Assembly (NCBI GenBank): GCA_046566095.1 | Contig: JBKHXI010000058.1 | Location: 1-15,825 of the forward strand | Direction: 5' to 3' | Source: CAMPJU01 sp046566095 | Lineage (GTDB): Bacteria > Pseudomonadota > Gammaproteobacteria > Xanthomonadales > Xanthomonadaceae | DNA length: 15,825 bases | Notes under the pieces: generated by a model | The model's input: the letters and a program-made list of their open reading frames with translations, nothing else | Database searches by the model: none | Told to the model about the DNA's origin: nothing | Program-made: the position numbers and the translations under genes | Shown: one piece after another, positions 12,784 through 15,825 of the stretch | How the letters are laid out: each line of letters opens with the position of its first letter | How positions within the stretch are numbered: the first letter of the stretch is position 1

Positions 12784-15700
12784 ATGCGCCTGTCCGACAT
12801 CTCGATCCAGCGGCCGGTGTTCGCCACGGTGATGAGCCTGCTGCTGATCGTGCTCGGCGCGATGGCCTACACCAAGCTCACCCTGCGCGAGCTGCCGGCG
12901 ATCGACCCGCCGATCGTCTCGATCGACGTCACCTACCCCGGCGCCTCGGCGGCGGTGGTGGAGACCCGCATCACCCAGGTGCTGGAGGACGCCGTCAGCG
13001 GCATCGAGGGCGTGCAGATGCTGTCCTCGACCAGTCGCAACGGCCGCGCCGGCCTGACCCTGGAGTTCTCGCTCGACCGCGACATCGAGGCGGCGGCGAA
13101 CGACGTGCGCAGCGCGGTCAGCCGCGTGCTCGACCGGCTGCCGCCGGAGGCCGATCCGCCCGAGATCGAGAAGGCCGACAGCGACGCCGAGACGGTGATG
13201 TGGCTCAACATGAGCTCCACCCGGATGGACACGCTGGAGCTGTCCGACTATGCCAACCGCTACGTGGTCGACCGGCTCTCGGCGCTGGACGGCGTCGCCC
13301 AGGTCCGGGTCGGCGGCCAGCAGCGCTACGCGATGCGCATCTGGCTCGACCGCGGGCAGCTGGCCGCGCGCGGGCTGACCGTGGCCGACGTGGAGGCGGC
13401 GCTGCGCCGCGAGAACGTCGAGCTGCCGGCCGGCCGGCTGGAAGGCGCCGACCGCGACTTCACCCTGCGCGTCGAACGCGGCTACCAGAGCGCCGAGGAC
13501 TTCGCCCGGATCCCGCTGGCGCAGGGCGACAACGGCTATGTGGTGCGGCTGGGCGACGTCGCCCGGGTCGAGCTGGCCTCGGCCGAGCGCCGCGCCTACT
13601 ACCGCAGCAACGGCGAGCCGAACATCGGCCTGGGCATCACCAAGACCTCCACCGCCAACAGTCTGGACGTGGCGAACGCCGCGCGCGCCGAGGCCGCGCG
13701 GATCCAGCCGACCCTGCCCGAGGGCACCGACATCTTCGTCGCCTTCGACAGCACCGTGTTCATCGGCGAGGCGGTCAAGCGCGTGTACCTGACCCTGGCC
13801 GAAGCGATCGCGCTGGTGCTGGTCGTGATCTGGCTGTTCCTGGGCAGCGCCCGCGCCGCGCTGATCCCGGCGGTGACGGTGCCGGTCTGCCTCATCGCCT
13901 CGTTCATGGCGCTGTACGCGTTCGGCTTCTCGATCAACCTGCTCACGCTGCTGGCGCTGGTGCTGTGCATCGGCCTGGTGGTGGACGACGCGATCGTGGT
14001 GCTGGAGAACATCCAGCGGCGCGTCGACCTGGGCGAGCCGCCGCTGCTGGCGGCCGCACGCGGCACCCGCCAGGTCGCGTTCGCGGTGATCGCCACGACC
14101 GCGGTGCTGGTCGCGGTGTTCCTGCCGGTCGGGTTCATGGAGGGCGATACCGGGCGGCTGTTCCGCGAGCTGTCGGTGGCGCTGGCCGCGGCGGTCGCGA
14201 TCTCGGCGTTCGTGGCGCTGAGCCTGACGCCGATGATGTCCTCCAAGCTGGTGCGCCCGCACAGCCCGGAGGACCGCAGCCGCGGGCTCAACGGCTGGGT
14301 GCACGGGCGCCTGGAGCGGCTGCGGCGCGGCTACACCGGCCTGCTCGAGCGCAGCATCGGCAGGCCGCTGCTGTTCGGCGCGGTGCTGCTGGCGGCGGTC
14401 GCGGTCAGCGTGCTGCTGTTCCGGCTGGTGCCCTCGGAGCTGGCGCCGAACGAGGACCGGGGCGCGTTCTTCGTCTCGGTCTCCGGGCCGGAGGGTGCCG
14501 GCTTCGACTACACGGTCGGGCAGATGCGCCAGATCGAGGAGGTGTTCGCGCGGTACATCGACAGCGACGGCCCGATCCAGCGCGCCAACATCCGCGTCCC
14601 CGGCGGCTGGGGCGCCGGCGAGGAAATGCACACCGGCAACGTGATCGTGTTCCTCAAGCCCTGGAACGAGCGCGACGCCAGCACCGACGAGGTGGTCGAC
14701 CAGCTGCGCGGCGACCTCTCGCAGCTGACCGGGGTCCGCGCCATGCCGCGCACCGGCGGCGGCCTGGTGCGGGTGCGCGGGCAGCCGGTGCAGGTGGTGC
14801 TCGGCGGGCCCGAATACGAGGAGATCGCGCAGTGGCGCGACCGGCTGATGGCGCGCATGGAGCAGAATCCGGGCTTCTACGGCGTGGACTCGGACTACGC
14901 CGAGACCCGGCCGCAGATGCGGGTGGAGATCGACCGCCAGCGCGCGGCCGACCTGGGCGTGTCGGTCGGCGACATCGGCCGCACCCTGGAGACGATGATG
15001 GGCAGCCGCCGGGTGACCACCTTCGTCGACGACGGCCAGGAATACGACGTGGTGATCCAGGCCGAACCCGGCCAGCGCGCCACTCCCGGCGACCTGGACG
15101 GACTGTACGTGCGCACCCAGGCCGGCGGGCTGGTCGCGCTCGGCAACCTGGTCACCCTGCGCGAGGTCGCCGAGCCGGGCCAGCTCAACCGCTTCAACCG
15201 CCTGCGCGCGATCACCATCTCCGCCGGCCTGGACGAGAGCTATCCGCTGGGCGAGGCGCTGGAATGGATCCGGCAGGTGGTGGACGAGGAACTGCCCGAG
15301 TACGCGCAGCTCGACTACAAGGGCCAGTCGCGGCAGTTCCAGGAGGCCGGCGGCGCGGTGCTGTTCACCTTCGCGATGGCGCTGCTGATCGTGTTCCTGG
15401 TGCTGGCGGCGCAGTTCGAGAGCTTCCTGCACCCGCTGGTGATCATGCTGACGGTGCCGCTGGCGGTGCTGGGCGCGCTGATCGGGATCTTCGTCACCGG
15501 CGGTTCGCTCAACCTGTTCAGCCAGATCGGCATCGTGATGCTGGTCGGCCTGGCGGCCAAGAACGGCATCCTGATCGTCGAGTTCGCCAACCAGCTGCGC
15601 GACGACGGGCGCAGCGTGCGCGAGGCGATCGTCGAGGCGGCGGGGGTGCGGCTGCGGCCGATCCTGATGACCTCGGTGGCCACGATAATGGGCGCGATGC

Positions 15701-15825
15701 CGCTGGTGCTCGCCGGCGGGCCGGGTTCGGCGAGCCGTGCCGCCATCGGCGTGGTGGTGATCTTCGGCGTGGCCTTCTCCACGCTGCTGTCGCTGTTCGT
15801 GGTGCCGGCGTTCTACGCGCTGCTG
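12784..15825 (+). CDS. RND (HAE1-family) multidrug efflux permease, C-terminus cut by window end
   Basis: 1014 codons are visible with no stop, near the full family length of about 1030-1050. The protein is the proton-driven inner-membrane pump of a tripartite exporter. TM1 lies at about 13-31 after the typical MRLSDISIQRPVFATV start. The first periplasmic porter/docking half runs to about 335, followed by TM2-6 from about 340. TM7 (about 529-547) precedes the second periplasmic half, and TM8-12 start near 860. Proton-relay residues are present: D401 and D402 in GLVVDDAIVVLEN, and K926 in GLAAKNGILIVEFANQ. GGAGG at 12772-12776 inside the upstream gene is the ribosome binding site, seven bases from the ATG. 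The residues present fit drug/solvent HAE1 pumps rather than metal (HME) pumps; the substrate is unknown. No regulator is adjacent. Confidence 0.96.
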   Translation, partial: MRLSDISIQRPVFATVMSLLLIVLGAMAYTKLTLRELPAIDPPIVSIDVTYPGASAAVVETRITQVLEDAVSGIEGVQMLSSTSRNGRAGLTLEFSLDRDIEAAANDVRSAVSRVLDRLPPEADPPEIEKADSDAETVMWLNMSSTRMDTLELSDYANRYVVDRLSALDGVAQVRVGGQQRYAMRIWLDRGQLAARGLTVADVEAALRRENVELPAGRLEGADRDFTLRVERGYQSAEDFARIPLAQGDNGYVVRLGDVARVELASAERRAYYRSNGEPNIGLGITKTSTANSLDVANAARAEAARIQPTLPEGTDIFVAFDSTVFIGEAVKRVYLTLAEAIALVLVVIWLFLGSARAALIPAVTVPVCLIASFMALYAFGFSINLLTLLALVLCIGLVVDDAIVVLENIQRRVDLGEPPLLAAARGTRQVAFAVIATTAVLVAVFLPVGFMEGDTGRLFRELSVALAAAVAISAFVALSLTPMMSSKLVRPHSPEDRSRGLNGWVHGRLERLRRGYTGLLERSIGRPLLFGAVLLAAVAVSVLLFRLVPSELAPNEDRGAFFVSVSGPEGAGFDYTVGQMRQIEEVFARYIDSDGPIQRANIRVPGGWGAGEEMHTGNVIVFLKPWNERDASTDEVVDQLRGDLSQLTGVRAMPRTGGGLVRVRGQPVQVVLGGPEYEEIAQWRDRLMARMEQNPGFYGVDSDYAETRPQMRVEIDRQRAADLGVSVGDIGRTLETMMGSRRVTTFVDDGQEYDVVIQAEPGQRATPGDLDGLYVRTQAGGLVALGNLVTLREVAEPGQLNRFNRLRAITISAGLDESYPLGEALEWIRQVVDEELPEYAQLDYKGQSRQFQEAGGAVLFTFAMALLIVFLVLAAQFESFLHPLVIMLTVPLAVLGALIGIFVTGGSLNLFSQIGIVMLVGLAAKNGILIVEFANQLRDDGRSVREAIVEAAGVRLRPILMTSVATIMGAMPLVLAGGPGSASRAAIGVVVIFGVAFSTLLSLFVVPAFYALL

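Noticed and set aside
11575..15432. Long minus-strand open frame (1285 codons) opposite the efflux genes
   Set aside because: Composition (His, Arg, Asp, Gln runs) is that of an antisense shadow; both efflux genes have full conserved motifs.

Overview
The window looks like chromosomal DNA from a GC-rich gammaproteobacterium of the Xanthomonadaceae/Lysobacteraceae (Lysobacter-, Luteimonas- or Stenotrophomonas-like). This placement is an inference from the strongly GC-biased third codon positions, the run of glycolytic genes pgk, pyk and class I fba, the GTAG-type REP palindromes between genes, and several promoters with a GGCTA(T/C)AAT-like -10 and no clear Shine-Dalgarno. No phage, IS element, tRNA, rRNA or CRISPR array is visible. 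All genes read as intact except the two cut by the window ends.

Layout. (1) 1-188, minus: N-terminus of a sodium:solute symporter, cut by the window start. (2) 407-3984, minus: nrdA then nrdB, the aerobic class Ia ribonucleotide reductase. (3) 3985-4628: a 644-base divergent regulatory region. Reading toward nrdA it holds two NrdR boxes 15 bp apart on a sigma70-like promoter, then a complete cobalamin (B12) riboswitch aptamer that begins almost at the predicted transcription start, then about 250 bases of hairpin-rich expression platform. The pgk promoter faces the other way. (4) 4629-10264: pgk (+), an AtoE-type short-chain fatty acid transporter (-), pyk (+) and class I fba (+), separated by REP/REPIN palindromes. 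(5) 10265-10446: a hairpin-rich spacer between convergent fba and cysK. (6) 10447-11406, minus: cysteine synthase cysK. (7) 11614-15825, plus: a lipoprotein membrane-fusion protein and an RND (HAE1) efflux permease, three bases apart; the permease runs off the window end.

How the parts work together. NrdA and NrdB make deoxynucleotides with an oxygen-dependent tyrosyl radical. Their leader suggests two layers of control: NrdR senses nucleotide status at the promoter, and the riboswitch turns the operon down when adenosylcobalamin is plentiful. The second layer makes sense only if a B12-dependent class II reductase (NrdJ) lies elsewhere in the genome. Pgk, Fba and Pyk belong to central glycolysis/gluconeogenesis. 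The efflux pair forms two of the three parts of a tripartite pump; no outer-membrane channel gene is in view.

The most interesting part is the nrdA leader, where a 9-nt segment (4191-4199) can pair with the riboswitch's B12 box, with its immediate downstream neighbour, or (shifted by three bases) with a third copy 90 bases away. The second is the three-unit REP array after pyk, whose first GTAG supplies the pyk stop codon and whose arms show compensatory base changes.
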